Positions 53,168 to 62,603 of a stretch of 64,000 nucleotides of DNA are shown piece by piece (position 1 is the stretch's first letter; each line of letters starts with the position of its first letter). The stretch spans positions 1 through 64,000 of the forward strand of contig JAFSUU010000019.1 of the NCBI GenBank assembly GCA_017445115.1, read 5' to 3'. A program made the translations under genes and the position numbers. Origin of the DNA: Clostridia bacterium. GTDB taxonomy: Bacteria > Bacillota_A > Clostridia > Oscillospirales > CAG-272. Below the pieces are notes generated by a model. It did not search any database. It worked only from the letters and a program-made list of their open reading frames with translations, and was not told where the DNA came from.

Positions 53168-53256
53168 ACTAAGACTTTTGTTTCGGCATTAACAGCAGAA
53201 ACGGGAAACGCAGACGACCGATTGAAATGCGTTTAGTGACTTGCAAGGAGTACGTA

Positions 53257-53829
53257 ATGAGAGCGATACTTGAACTTTTTTTGACTTTCTTTAAGATCGG
53301 GTTGTTCACGTTCGGCGGAGGTTACGCTATGATCTCGCTGATCGAGAACAACTGCGTCGGGAAAAAGAAGTGGATAACTCACGAGGAAATGATGAATATC
53401 ACGGTGATCGCCGAGTCCACTCCCGGACCTATAGCGATCAACTGCGCGACGTACGTCGGACTGAAGAAAAAAGGGTTCTGGGGCGCCGTCGCGGCGACGT
53501 TCGGCGTGATACTGCCTTCGTTTATAATTATTCTTCTGATCTCCTTCTTTCTCGACAGTTTTCTCGAGATCAAATGGGTAGCAAGCGCGTTCCGCGGTAT
53601 CAAGGCCGCAGTCGGCGTACTGATCGTCGGCGCCGGAGTCAAAATGATCTCAAAAATGAACAAAAGACCGCTTCAGATCGTTATCGTATCGGCATCTTTT
53701 GTCGCGATGGCTCTTATAAACATATTTGCGCTTCGTATCTCGACCGTCGTGCTTATGCTTATCGCAGCAGCGGTCGGTTTTGTCGCTTATTTCATTAAGC
53801 GCCGCTCGGATAAGGGGGCGCTCAAATGA
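53257..53829 (+). CDS. chrA: Chromate transporter, first half
   Basis: This 190-residue protein is one half of a split CHR-type transporter. The block FKIGLFTFGGGYAMISLIE (residues 11-29) is the CHR signature; ESTPGPIAINCATYVGLKKKGFWGAVAATFGVILPSF follows with a typical GGGYA/TPGP pattern. Five to six helices are visible. In such pairs two inverted halves form the anion exporter. Substrate might be chromate or, in a gut bacterium, another oxyanion. ATG 53257 (AAGGAG upstream) is the start, not the ORF start at 53227. Confidence 0.88.
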   Translation: MRAILELFLTFFKIGLFTFGGGYAMISLIENNCVGKKKWITHEEMMNITVIAESTPGPIAINCATYVGLKKKGFWGAVAATFGVILPSFIIILLISFFLDSFLEIKWVASAFRGIKAAVGVLIVGAGVKMISKMNKRPLQIVIVSASFVAMALINIFALRISTVVLMLIAAAVGFVAYFIKRRSDKGALK

Positions 53830-54389
53830 TGCTTTTAGAACTCTTTTTAGGATTTTTGAAGATCGGACTGTTTTCTTTCGGCGGAGCTTACGGAGCGATC
53901 CCTCTGATCCGTGAGGTCGTGCTTTCGTACGGCTGGATCGAAGAAGAAAAACTGTCGTATATGATCGCCGTCGGCGAGAGCACACCCGGTCCGATAATGG
54001 TCAATCTGGCGACTTATATAGGAAGTGAAAAGGCAGGCGTTCCCGGCGCCGTGATCGCGACCTTGACGGTCATTCTCCCGGCCTTTCTTATCATTCTGAT
54101 CCTTACGCTGCTTTTGAAGAATTTGATGAAGAACGGTTTGTTTCAGTCGATACTCGGATCGCTGAAATCCTGCGTCATTGGTATCATCCTCGCAACGGGC
54201 GGATATATGATACTGAAGAATTGTATCGGCAGCGTTGATGCCGTTTCGACAGACATAGCTGCTATAATACTTACTGCAGCTCTCGCCGTCATATATTTCG
54301 GCTCGAAAAAGTTTATCAAGGGCGGCATATCTCCGATCATACTGATATGTCTTGCCGGCGCCGCAGGTGTTCTGATATACGGCTGGTAA
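53826..54389 (+). CDS. chrA: Chromate transporter, second half
   Basis: This 187-residue protein is the partner of the preceding half. It has FLKIGLFSFGGAYGAIPLIREVV and ESTPGPIMVNLATYIGSEKAGVPGAVIATLTVILPAF, aligning with the first half across its length, as in two-gene CHR transporters. Its ATG overlaps the first gene's stop (ATGA), so the halves are made together. Confidence 0.88.
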   Translation: MMLLELFLGFLKIGLFSFGGAYGAIPLIREVVLSYGWIEEEKLSYMIAVGESTPGPIMVNLATYIGSEKAGVPGAVIATLTVILPAFLIILILTLLLKNLMKNGLFQSILGSLKSCVIGIILATGGYMILKNCIGSVDAVSTDIAAIILTAALAVIYFGSKKFIKGGISPIILICLAGAAGVLIYGW

Positions 54390-54799
54390 TTATGCGATTT
54401 CATCGGAATGAGTTCCTACAACAGTGCGACCGGTAAACTTATTAAATCATCGGTGATCTATGATGCCGAAAAATATACAGCATACGTAAAAATGTCAGAG
54501 GAAGATCTTAAAGCCGTTTACTGTCATTTGTTTTATGATATATATATCAACGATTATCCGGATGAAAACGATCCGTTCAGAATGATGACAGCGCCGAGTT
54601 CGACATTCATCATCTCTGCTACGGCAAACGGCCGTACCAAAACCGTCAAATGCGAGAATATGGCGTGCAGTACTTGGTAGAAGAGTGTTATTGCAGAGAA
54701 GCGAAAGAATTTTGGACGGTTAAGATCGAAATCGTGGACTTGATCACGTCTCTTCCGGAATGGAAAGCTTTGCCGGATTATGAATTTGGCTTCGACTGA
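54390..54799 (+). pseudogene. Degraded gene fragment, frameshifted
   Basis: From ATG 54408 the frame encodes about 83 residues (SSYNSATGKLIKSS, then YAYV-like AYVKMSEEDLKAV and FRMMTAPSSTF) before a stop at 54678. If one base is added near 54660 (the sequence reads GAGAATATGG), the frame continues coherently to TGA at 54797 with GVQYLVEECYCREAKEFWTVK and WKALPDYEFGFD. The in-frame codons upstream of 54408 stay open back to the chrA stop, so the 5' end looks lost too. No function recognised; probably the end of an exported protein. Confidence 0.6.
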
Positions 54800-54837
54800 T
54801 CAGAATAAACCGTCTCAGATAATTTGTATTTGAATAA

Positions 54838-54870
54838 CAGCGGTCCCCCTGAAAAGCAGGGGGACCGCTG
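54838..54870. terminator. Terminator of the lysine ABC operon
   Basis: A 14-bp perfect stem (54838-54851 with 54857-54870) with loop AAAAG lies 11 bp after the ATPase stop on the minus strand and also after the decayed gene on the plus strand. Confidence 0.85.
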
Positions 54871-54881
54871 AATATTTTTAT

Positions 54882-55628
54882 TCAGTTCGAGTTTCTGAAT
54901 CTTGAAAGAAACGCTTTTGTTTCTTCCCGTTTCGGATCGTTGAAGATCTCCTCGGGAGTACCTTCCTCGCAGATGACGCCGTTGTTCATATAGATCACCC
55001 TCGTGCTGACGTCTCTTGCGAACGCCATTTCGTGAGTGACGACGATCATCGTCATTCCGCTCTCGGCGAGTTCTTTCATGACCGAGAGAACTTCTCCGAC
55101 GGTCTCCGGGTCGAGAGCCGACGTCGGCTCGTCGAAGAGAAGAATTTCCGGTCCCATTGCGAGCGCACGAGCGATCGCGACTCTCTGCTTCTGTCCGCCG
55201 GAAAGCTGTTTCGGCTTTGCGTTGACGTATGCCGCCATACCGACGTTTTCAAGGTATTTCAGCGCGTTTTCTTTCGCTTCCTCTTTGTTCTTGCCGAGGA
55301 CAGACGTTTGACCGACGATGCAGTTCTTGAGGACCGTCATGTTGTTGAACAGATTGAACGACTGGAACACCATTCCCACGCGTGAGCGGTACTTCGGCGC
55401 CTTCACGCTTCTGTCGAGAATGTTCTGACCGTGGTAGAGTATCTCTCCGGATGTCGGCGTCTCAAGCAGGTTTATACAGCGGAGCAGTGTGCTCTTACCG
55501 GATCCGGACGCGCCGATGATACTGATGACCTCGCCGTGGCTGACGGTGAAATCAATATCGCGGAGCACCTGATTCGTTCCGAAATCTTTTGAGAGGTGAT
55601 TGATCCTGAGGATTACGTTCTCACTCAT
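54882..55628 (-). CDS. Amino-acid (probably lysine) ABC transporter, ATPase
   Basis: This 248-residue GlnQ/HisP-type ATPase has Walker [20 protein letters not shown]-loop [14 protein letters not shown], signature [16 protein letters not shown] and Walker [13 protein letters not shown]. It drives polar-amino-acid uptake with the permease upstream. ATG 55628 overlaps the permease stop (ATGA); the ORF start at 55766 lies inside the permease gene. The lysine riboswitch upstream of the operon points to lysine as substrate. Confidence 0.93.
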   Translation of the reverse strand: MSENVILRINHLSKDFGTNQVLRDIDFTVSHGEVISIIGASGSGKSTLLRCINLLETPTSGEILYHGQNILDRSVKAPKYRSRVGMVFQSFNLFNNMTVLKNCIVGQTSVLGKNKEEAKENALKYLENVGMAAYVNAKPKQLSGGQKQRVAIARALAMGPEILLFDEPTSALDPETVGEVLSVMKELAESGMTMIVVTHEMAFARDVSTRVIYMNNGVICEEGTPEEIFNDPKREETKAFLSRFRNSN

Positions 55629-56464
55629 CTTGCCCACCTCTTCTTTCTTCTTCCCGACGGGAAGTTGTTCATCCCGCTTGTGAGAGCGAGAGAGTCGGTT
55701 GTCGCAAGGTTGAAGTTTTCGGGACCGTCCATAAGATGTTCCCAAAGTCTGAGAAGGAGCGAGCACACGACGGTCATGATCAGATAGATGATCATTGTCA
55801 CAACTGCCGACGGGAAGTAGAGATACGTCGCGCCTACGTACGACTTATGAGCCGCGAAGAGTTCTGCGTAGCCGATGATGAACATGACCGAAGTATCTTT
55901 GATATTGATAATAAGGTTGTTTCCGATCTGCGGTATGATGTTTCTCAGCGTCTGGGGAAGGATGACCTTCACCATAGTCTGAAAGTGGTTCATACCTATT
56001 GCCATCGCGCCTTCCGTCTGACCGCGGTCTATCGAAAGGATGCCCCCGCGAACGGTCTCGGCCATATACGCGCCGGTGTTGATGGATACGACGACGTATG
56101 CGGCTGTGATCACGTCAAAGCGCAGGGAATTGCCTGTCAGATACGGCAGACCGAAATATATGAATACAGCCTGGAGTATCATCGGAGTCCCTCGGAATAC
56201 TTCGACGTATATCCTCACGATCACTTTTATGACGTTGATCACGACCTTTTTGACCACGTGGTCGTTTTTAGAATACGAGAGAGTCTGCAGGATACCGCAA
56301 AACAGACCTATGATACAGCCCGCCGCCGTAGCAATGAGGGCAAGGAGCAGGGTATCGCCTGCTCCTTTGAGGTATTGAGGCGCGGCGTCGCGCCAGAGCT
56401 TTGCAATATCGTCGAAGAGTTTTGACAGTATGTCTCCCGACTGCGTTGCAGCAATAAAATTCAT
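55625..56464 (-). CDS. Amino-acid (probably lysine) ABC transporter, permease
   Basis: This 279-residue permease is of the HisM/GlnP type. It has about five membrane helices; [23 protein letters not shown] marks the first and the EAA loop is [38 protein letters not shown] is the conserved block between helices. An N-terminal extension of about 35 residues precedes the first helix, and the C-terminal tail of about 40 residues is unusually long. It is 47 bp downstream of the binding-protein gene. Confidence 0.93.
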   Translation of the reverse strand: MNFIAATQSGDILSKLFDDIAKLWRDAAPQYLKGAGDTLLLALIATAAGCIIGLFCGILQTLSYSKNDHVVKKVVINVIKVIVRIYVEVFRGTPMILQAVFIYFGLPYLTGNSLRFDVITAAYVVVSINTGAYMAETVRGGILSIDRGQTEGAMAIGMNHFQTMVKVILPQTLRNIIPQIGNNLIINIKDTSVMFIIGYAELFAAHKSYVGATYLYFPSAVVTMIIYLIMTVVCSLLLRLWEHLMDGPENFNLATTDSLALTSGMNNFPSGRRKKRWAR

Positions 56465-56511
56465 ATCGTTACCTTTATGTAAATAGCGTTGTGTTTACCC
56501 GGGAATTCTTA

Positions 56512-57354
56512 TCAGTCGTTTGATACGGGCTGGATCTTGATGGCTTCTGCCATGATAGCGTTGAAGTCGTCTGCGGTCATTCCTTCGAGCGCGCTGTTGA
56601 TAGCGTTGAAGAGCTCTGTGTTGCCTTTCTGTACGGAGATACCGATGTTGATATCGCCCTCGTCAACTGCGAAGTCGCCGTCTGTGCCGGAGAAATCAAG
56701 GATCTGCATATCGGGATATGCGATGACTGCCGCCTGAGCTGTCGGCATATCTGTGCATACGAAGTCGACCTCTCCTGTTTCATGCGCCATCAACATAGCG
56801 GGAGCGCTCTCCTTCGCGCTGAGGATCTCGGCACCGGTGACCTGAGGCAGACATGTGTCATACCAGATAGTTCCGAGCTGAGACGTGCACTTTGCGCCTG
56901 CGAAGTCGGCGATCGACTTTGCGGAAGCATACGCGCTGTCGGATTTAACAAGACATACGATCGTAGCGTAGAGGTACGGGCCTGCGAAATCGACCTGTTC
57001 CATTCTGTCCTCTGTCATTGACTGACCTGCGATAACGCAGTCGACTTGACCTGTCTGAACTGCGGGGATAAGCGCATCCCAGTCGAGAGCGTAAACTTCG
57101 AGATCCCAGCCGTTAGCTTCGCAGATCTTCTTTGCGATCATTATATCGTAACCGTTAGCATAGTCGTCTCTGCCGGAGATCGGAACGGAAGCGTTCGAAT
57201 CGTCGGGCTGAGCCCAGTTGTAAGGAGCGTAAGCGCATTCCATAGCGACTTTAAGAGTCTTTTTCTCGCCGCTTTCGCTGCTTCCGCAGGAAACGAGCAG
57301 AAACATTGATACCATCATTACGGATGCGAGAATTGCTGCTAAAACTTTTTTCAT
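56512..57354 (-). CDS. Amino-acid (probably lysine) ABC binding lipoprotein
   Basis: This 280-residue solute-binding protein of the polar amino-acid family (SBP_bac_3) has lipobox LVSC (Cys23), then LKVAMECAYAPYNWAQ, YANGYDIMIAKKICEANGWDLEV, VDCVIAGQSMTEDRMEQVDFAGPY and a final VQKGNTELFNAINSALEGM. These are the family's ligand-binding blocks. It is first in the operon and directly preceded by a lysine riboswitch, so lysine is the likely ligand. GAGGT precedes ATG 57354. Confidence 0.92.
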   Translation of the reverse strand: MKKVLAAILASVMMVSMFLLVSCGSSESGEKKTLKVAMECAYAPYNWAQPDDSNASVPISGRDDYANGYDIMIAKKICEANGWDLEVYALDWDALIPAVQTGQVDCVIAGQSMTEDRMEQVDFAGPYLYATIVCLVKSDSAYASAKSIADFAGAKCTSQLGTIWYDTCLPQVTGAEILSAKESAPAMLMAHETGEVDFVCTDMPTAQAAVIAYPDMQILDFSGTDGDFAVDEGDINIGISVQKGNTELFNAINSALEGMTADDFNAIMAEAIKIQPVSND

Positions 57355-57393
57355 TTTTCTTTACCTCTTTTCGAGAAAATATACAAAATCAAA

Positions 57394-57416
57394 AGAACCG
57401 CATATGAAGCGGTTCT
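57394..57416 (-). terminator. Riboswitch expression-platform terminator
   Basis: On the minus strand, AGAACCGC pairs with GCGGTTCT (57409-57416 with 57394-57401), followed by TTTTGATTTT. It lies between the lysine aptamer and the binding-protein gene and should form when lysine is bound. Confidence 0.8.
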
Positions 57417-57450
57417 GAAAAACGATCAATGATATAATTGATGATTTACA

Positions 57451-57608
57451 GATAGCGCTCCACTGTTAAGTGACAGTCCGGCGGGTATTTCCCGACGGCC
57501 CAGCATAGCGGAGCAAGGCGTCTCCGTTAAACTTCGGCGGCAGACCCTTTAGCCGTTCAGCGTTAGCCTTTTTGCTGACGGTTAATCATGTATACCGCGC
57601 CTCTATCT
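57451..57608 (-). ncRNA. Lysine riboswitch (L-box) aptamer
   Basis: Read on the minus strand, the element has the L-box core in order: P1 GATAG-AGGCGC, later AAGGGTCTGCCGCCGAAG, TGCTGGGCC, GGACTGTCAC and the closing GGAGCGCTATC. These match the conserved junction and P1 strands of lysine riboswitches (Rfam RF00168). An intrinsic terminator follows at 57416-57394. It should switch off the downstream ABC transporter when lysine is plentiful. Confidence 0.93.
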
Positions 57609-57625
57609 TCGATTCAATTTCCTAT

Positions 57626-57654
57626 ATGTTAACACATCGATTTTAATTTGTCAA
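57626..57654 (-). promoter_or_regulatory. Promoter of the lysine riboswitch/ABC operon
   Basis: On the minus strand, TTGACA (57654-57649), a 17-bp spacer and TAACAT (57631-57626). The start near 57619 is about 10 nt before the aptamer. Confidence 0.8.
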
Positions 57655-57790
57655 GCAAAATATAATGATTTATTTGCGATTGATGAATTTTTATAATAAC
57701 TGTGCAATTTGTATGTGTCTATTTTACGGTTTGTGTTTATTTTGACGGAAACCAAAATGATGCGTAAATACACTTTTTCTACGTAATATA

Positions 57791-57819
57791 TTGACTTTAT
57801 TGTAAAAATATACTACAAT
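57791..57819 (+). promoter_or_regulatory. Promoter of the MBL-gltX-glnS unit
   Basis: TTGACT (57791-57796), a 17-bp spacer and TACAAT (57814-57819), 27 bp before the first gene. It is divergent from the lysine operon. Confidence 0.8.
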
Positions 57820-57845
57820 TAATTATTAATATTTTTGAGGTTAAA

Positions 57846-58475
57846 ATGAGAGTCAGCAGAATAAATGCCGGTGAGTTTGGTTCAAACTGCTGGCTTGTTA
57901 CGGACGAGACGAGCGGAAAGGCGATAGTGATTGACCCGTCGCCCGAAATAGATATTATTGAAGAAACTCTCGGCAGAAAAGGCGTAAAGATAGAGTATAT
58001 CTTTCTTACCCACAGTCATTTCGACCACATGACGAGCTGCGACGACCTTCGAAATCTCACCGGAGCGCCGCTCGCGGTACACAGACTTGACGCGGAGGGA
58101 CTTACGAACTCGCAAATCAACTGCAGCCGGATCTTTATGAATTACGACCTCGTTTACCGTCCCGCCGAGATTCTTTTTGACGACGGCGACACGTTCGCTT
58201 TCGGCAATTTAACGCTTTCGGTGATCCACACTCCCGGACATACAAGAGGTTCGTCGTGCTTTACCGTTGGTGACTCTGTGTTTACCGGTGACACGCTGTT
58301 CGACGGAGGGATCGGCAGGTGCGATCTTCCCGGCGGCAGCTATGAGAAGCTCTTATCAAGCCTAAAAAAGCTTTCAAGCATAGACTTCAACTACAATTTG
58401 TATACCGGACACGGTTCAAATACCACTCTTGAAAAACAGAAAATGTACAACCCTTATTTACAGAGAGGATTATAA
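57846..58475 (+). CDS. Metallo-beta-lactamase-fold hydrolase (glyoxalase II-like)
   Basis: This 209-residue MBL-fold protein has the zinc motif THSHFDHMTSC (HxHxDH, about residues 56-61), VIHTPGHTRGSSCF (third His), GDTLFDGGIGRCD (bridging Asp) and YTGHGSNTTL (last His). This pattern fits small YqgX/GloB-like thioesterases that hydrolyse lactoylglutathione-like or other thioesters in the cytosol. Its exact substrate is unknown. It begins a run with the two synthetase genes, though a role in translation is not implied. Confidence 0.9.
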   Translation: MRVSRINAGEFGSNCWLVTDETSGKAIVIDPSPEIDIIEETLGRKGVKIEYIFLTHSHFDHMTSCDDLRNLTGAPLAVHRLDAEGLTNSQINCSRIFMNYDLVYRPAEILFDDGDTFAFGNLTLSVIHTPGHTRGSSCFTVGDSVFTGDTLFDGGIGRCDLPGGSYEKLLSSLKKLSSIDFNYNLYTGHGSNTTLEKQKMYNPYLQRGL

Positions 58476-58476
58476 A

Positions 58477-60123
58477 ATGGACTTCAACTATCTTGCAGAT
58501 CTGCTGTTTCCGAACGTTCACACGCTTCCCGCGGATATGGAAGCGCGTTATCCCGACAGAGATCTTCCGGAAGGAGCTAAAGTTACGCGCTTTGCTCCGA
58601 GCCCTACAGGATTTCTGCATATAGGAAATCTTTACGGCGCTTTTACGGATGAACGCCTTGCGCATACGTCCGGAGGTATCTTCTATCTCAGGATCGAGGA
58701 TACTGACGCAAAACGTACGGTTCCGAACGGCGTTGAGATAATAATCGATACGCTTGCGAAGCTCGGACTCAAGTTCGATGAGGGCGCGGTATCCGGAGGC
58801 GACTCCGGTGCGTACGGTCCATACCGACAGCAGGACAGGGCGGAAATATATCAGACTTTTGCAAAACAGCTCGTTCGCGAGGGCAAGGCATATCCGTGCT
58901 TCTGCACCGAAGAAGAACTCTCCGCTATCCGTGAAGAGCAGGAGGCGGAGAAACTGACTCCCGGTTATTACGGAAAATGGGCTGTATGGCGTGACGCTCC
59001 GATTGAAAAGATAGAAGAGAAACTTTCTTCGGGTGAGAAGTTCGTTCTCCGCTTCCGTTCAGACGGTGATTCGTCCGTAAAACACAAGTTCAACGATCAG
59101 ATCAAGGGCGATATCGACGTTCCCGAGAACGACATCGACCACGTCATCCTCAAGAGCGACGGTATACCGACCTATCACTTCGCGCACGCGGTCGACGACC
59201 ACCTTATGAAGACGACTCACGTTGTTCGCGACGAGAGCTGGCTCTCGACTCTGCCTTTCCACATCCAGCTGTTCAAAGCGCTCGGATTCAAGCTTCCTAA
59301 ATACTGCCACACCGCGCAGGTGCTGAAGCTTGATGAGGGCAACAAGAGAAAGATCTCAAAGCGCAAGGACCCCGAGTTTGCGCTCACATACTATCTCGAG
59401 CAAGGCTGCCCGAACTTTGCGCTTCGCGAATATCTTCTTACGATTCTCAACTCCAATTTTGAGGAGTGGCGCATCGCGAATCCGGATGAACCTCTTGAGA
59501 ACTTCAAATTCACAACGAAGAAAATGAGTACGTCCGGCGCGATCTTCGACCTCGAAAAACTCGCGGATATCTCAAAAAACGTTATTTCGCGTATGAGCGC
59601 GGAAGACGTTTATGACGCAGTTGCAAAATGGGCGAAAGAGTACGACTCCGAATTTGCGTCCGTCATTACGCGCGACCCCGACTACACAAAGTCGATCCTC
59701 GCGATAGGGCGCGGCGTAAAGAAGCCCAGAAAGGATATCACCTACTGGAGCGGCATTAAAGATTATATAGGATTCTTCTTTGACGAATATTTCGGGATCA
59801 AAGACGAGATCGCGGGCGATTTTGCAAAAGAAGACGTAAAGCGCTGTCTTGCGGACTTTCTCGCAACGTACGACCCCGCCGACGACCAGGAGACGTGGTT
59901 CAACAAGATAAAAGACGTTGCAGAGAAGAATGGTTTTTCACCCGACGTCAAAGCGTATAAAGCCGAGCCGGATAAATTCAAAGGTCACGTCGGCGACGTG
60001 TCGATGTTCCTTCGCGTCGCGGTCACGGGCAAGCTGAACTCTCCCGATATGTACGCGGTCATGAACATTCTCGGCAAGGATAAAGTGGTATCAAGGATAA
60101 ATTCCATGATCGAAAGGATTTAG
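58477..60123 (+). CDS. gltX: Glutamyl-tRNA synthetase
   Basis: This 548-residue class I synthetase charges tRNA-Glu. It has APSPTGFLHIGNLYG (HIGH motif), LRIEDTDAKRTV and the second ATP motif KRKISKRKDPEF. The C-terminal anticodon-binding region is present. It is longer than typical bacterial GltX (about 480) and starts with a leader of about 35 residues before the HIGH region. ATG 58477 (GAGAGGA upstream) is the real start. It ends in TAG. Confidence 0.93.
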   Translation: MDFNYLADLLFPNVHTLPADMEARYPDRDLPEGAKVTRFAPSPTGFLHIGNLYGAFTDERLAHTSGGIFYLRIEDTDAKRTVPNGVEIIIDTLAKLGLKFDEGAVSGGDSGAYGPYRQQDRAEIYQTFAKQLVREGKAYPCFCTEEELSAIREEQEAEKLTPGYYGKWAVWRDAPIEKIEEKLSSGEKFVLRFRSDGDSSVKHKFNDQIKGDIDVPENDIDHVILKSDGIPTYHFAHAVDDHLMKTTHVVRDESWLSTLPFHIQLFKALGFKLPKYCHTAQVLKLDEGNKRKISKRKDPEFALTYYLEQGCPNFALREYLLTILNSNFEEWRIANPDEPLENFKFTTKKMSTSGAIFDLEKLADISKNVISRMSAEDVYDAVAKWAKEYDSEFASVITRDPDYTKSILAIGRGVKKPRKDITYWSGIKDYIGFFFDEYFGIKDEIAGDFAKEDVKRCLADFLATYDPADDQETWFNKIKDVAEKNGFSPDVKAYKAEPDKFKGHVGDVSMFLRVAVTGKLNSPDMYAVMNILGKDKVVSRINSMIERI

Positions 60124-60128
60124 GTTTT

Positions 60129-61766
60129 ATGGATGAACGATCGAATTTTATATATGATATAATTGACGAGGATCTCGCCGCGGGCGTTTATAAGTCCGTC
60201 CACACGCGTTTTCCTCCAGAGCCGAACGGTTATCTTCACATCGGACACTGTAAGGCCCTCATAATCGACTTCGGCACCGCAAAGAAATACGGCGGTATCT
60301 GTAACCTCAGAATGGACGACACCAACCCCGCAATGGAAGACACCGAGTTTGTCGATGCGATAAAAGAGGACATCCACTGGCTCGGCTTTGACTGGGACGA
60401 CAGATTTTTCTACGGATCCGATTATTTCGAGCAGACTTACGAGCTCGCCGAGAAACTCATAATGAGCGGCGACGCATACGTGTGTGAGCTTTCCGCGGAA
60501 GAATTCAGAGATTACAGAGGCGATCTGTCAACTCCTGCAAGGTCACCTTACCGCGACAGACCGAGGGGGGAAAGTCTCGATCTCTTCAGACGAATGAGGG
60601 CGGGCGAATTTCCCGAGGGAAAATACACTCTTCGCGCAAAGATAGACCTTGCGAGCGGCAATTTCAATATGCGCGACCCGGTGCTTTACCGCATCCGCTA
60701 TATCGACCACCACAGACAGGGAAGAAAGTGGTGCATTTTCCCGATGTACGACTTTGCGCATCCGATCCAGGACTGCATAGAGGGGATCACTCACAGCTTG
60801 TGTTCTCTCGAATACGAGGACCACAGACCGCTTTATAACTGGGTGCACGATCACGTCGACCTTCCCGCAAAGCCGAGACAGATCGAATTCGCAAGGCTCA
60901 ACCTCTCATATACGGTCATGAGCAAGCGACATCTTCGCTCTCTCGTCGAGACGGGACTTGTCGACGGCTGGGACGATCCGCGTATGCCCACGCTTTGCGG
61001 CATGAGACGCCGCGGCTTCACCGCCTCGTCGGTCCTCGACTTTATCGACCGCGTCGGTGTTGCAAAAAACAACAGCCTCGTCGATATAGAGCTTCTTGAA
61101 TACTGCGTAAGGGAAGAGCTCAACAGAACTGCCGCAAGAAGATGCGTCGTTCTCGATCCGGTAAAGGTCGTCATCGACAACTATCCGGAGGATTCTGTCG
61201 AATACTTTGAGCTTCCGAACAATCCGAACGATCCCGAAGCCGGAACGAGAAAGGTTGCGTTTACGAAAGAATTATGGATCGACAGCTCCGATTTTGCCGA
61301 GGTACCGCCTCCGAAGTTCTTCCGCATGAAGCCGGAAGGCGAGGTCAGACTTATGGGCGCATATATTGTCAAGTGCACCGGAGTTGAGCATACGGATGAC
61401 GGCGACGTCATTCACTGTGCTGCCGATCTTGAGACGAAGAACGGTATGCCCGCCGACGGAAGAAAGATCAAAGGAACGATCCACTGGGTCTCCTCGAAAT
61501 TCGCCGAGGACGTGGAGGTCCGTCTTTACGACAAGCTGTTCACCCTTAAGAATATGGGCGATCTTCCCGAAGGTAAGACTTTCAGCGATTATCTCAACCC
61601 CGATTCGCTGAAGATCCTCAAAGGATGCAAAGCCGAAGCCGGACTTACGGAATGCGCCGACAGCCACTTCCAGTTCGTCCGCACCGGTTATTTCGTTAAA
61701 GATTCAAAATATCCGAATACTTATAACCGCATAGTGTCGCTTAAGGACAGTTTCAAACCCGAATAA
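60129..61766 (+). CDS. glnS: Glutaminyl-tRNA synthetase
   Basis: This 545-residue GlnRS has TRFPPEPNGYLHIGHCKA (HIGH), LRMDDTNP, the YDFAHPIQDCIEGITHSLCSLEYEDHR block that binds the acceptor end, and VMSKRHL as the second ATP motif. The beta-barrel anticodon domain follows (from about 340). It makes Gln-tRNA directly, so the GatCAB route is not needed for Gln. It starts 5 bp after gltX and is followed by a terminator. Confidence 0.96.
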   Translation: MDERSNFIYDIIDEDLAAGVYKSVHTRFPPEPNGYLHIGHCKALIIDFGTAKKYGGICNLRMDDTNPAMEDTEFVDAIKEDIHWLGFDWDDRFFYGSDYFEQTYELAEKLIMSGDAYVCELSAEEFRDYRGDLSTPARSPYRDRPRGESLDLFRRMRAGEFPEGKYTLRAKIDLASGNFNMRDPVLYRIRYIDHHRQGRKWCIFPMYDFAHPIQDCIEGITHSLCSLEYEDHRPLYNWVHDHVDLPAKPRQIEFARLNLSYTVMSKRHLRSLVETGLVDGWDDPRMPTLCGMRRRGFTASSVLDFIDRVGVAKNNSLVDIELLEYCVREELNRTAARRCVVLDPVKVVIDNYPEDSVEYFELPNNPNDPEAGTRKVAFTKELWIDSSDFAEVPPPKFFRMKPEGEVRLMGAYIVKCTGVEHTDDGDVIHCAADLETKNGMPADGRKIKGTIHWVSSKFAEDVEVRLYDKLFTLKNMGDLPEGKTFSDYLNPDSLKILKGCKAEAGLTECADSHFQFVRTGYFVKDSKYPNTYNRIVSLKDSFKPE

Positions 61767-61775
61767 TTCATAAAC

Positions 61776-61820
61776 AGCCCGCAAACGGTTGCATTTCAGC
61801 CGTTTTCGGGCTTATTTTTT
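61776..61820 (+). terminator. Terminator after glnS
   Basis: A long imperfect stem (61776-61788 with 61800-61812; one G-C-rich and one A/T half) is followed by TATTTTTTT. Confidence 0.85.
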
Positions 61821-61864
61821 TGAAAAAATAACAGAAATCGAGTGAAAAAAACGAAATATGTTTC

Positions 61865-61893
61865 TTGATTTTTTAATTTTGATATGTTAAAAT
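61865..61893 (+). promoter_or_regulatory. Promoter of the CarD gene
   Basis: TTGATT (61865-61870), a 17-bp spacer and TAAAAT (61888-61893), with a leader of about 70 nt. Confidence 0.7.
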
Positions 61894-61971
61894 ATATACA
61901 GATATTAACTATATACACATTATTTTTGCATTTTTGTATACGCTGTTTATAGTTTTGAAAGGAGCGCGATC

Positions 61972-62475
61972 ATGTATAAAGCTGGCGATCACGTAGTCTA
62001 CGGCTCTCACGGCGTTTGCGCTGTCACTGAGCTGAGACAGATGGTTTTCGGCACCGAGCATAAGGATTACTATGTCCTGTCGCCTATCAACGATAAGCGC
62101 TCCACAATATTTATACCTGTCGACAGCGAGAATCTTGTCTGTCAGATGAAAAGAGTTCTGACTAAAGACGAGATAGACGAGCTTCTTTATTCCGTAGAAC
62201 CAGGATCGCTTGAATGGATCCCGAGCGACTCGGAGAGAAAAGCTTTCTGCACACACACTTTGAAAAACGGCGACAGACTTGAAATGCTTCACATGATAGA
62301 TATGCTTTATATGCACCGCGAGCGAATGAAGGATCAAAAGAAGCACTTTCACGTTACGGACGAAAAGTTTTTGCGTGAGGCGGAAAAGCTGCTTCACGAC
62401 GAGTTTTCATTCGTTCTCGGAATCCCGGTAAGTGAAGTCGGCGAATATATCGGTGAAAAGCTTAAGAGTTCTTGA
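61972..62475 (+). CDS. CarD-family transcriptional regulator
   Basis: This 167-residue protein has an N-terminal CarD/TRCF RNA-polymerase-interacting domain (YKAGDHVVYGSHGVCAVTEL, then YYVLSPINDKRSTIFIPVD; residues 1-60). The C-terminal helical part (from about 75) would contact promoter DNA, as in CarD/CdnL. In other bacteria CarD stabilises open complexes, especially at rRNA promoters. It has its own promoter and terminator, so it is a single-gene unit. Confidence 0.9.
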   Translation: MYKAGDHVVYGSHGVCAVTELRQMVFGTEHKDYYVLSPINDKRSTIFIPVDSENLVCQMKRVLTKDEIDELLYSVEPGSLEWIPSDSERKAFCTHTLKNGDRLEMLHMIDMLYMHRERMKDQKKHFHVTDEKFLREAEKLLHDEFSFVLGIPVSEVGEYIGEKLKSS

Positions 62476-62497
62476 AATATTGATTCGTTTGTCACCC

Positions 62498-62524
62498 GGA
62501 CGGAATTTATTCCGTCCTTTTTTC
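62498..62524 (+). terminator. Terminator of the CarD gene
   Basis: An 8-bp stem GGACGGAA/TTCCGTCC (62498-62505 with 62510-62517) is followed by TTTTTTCT. Confidence 0.9.
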
Positions 62525-62603
62525 TTTATATGGGAAAATACCGGCAAAGAAGTTGATCTTTCTCAAGTTTTATTATGTCTTTCCGAAAAAAGCACTAATA
62601 TTC

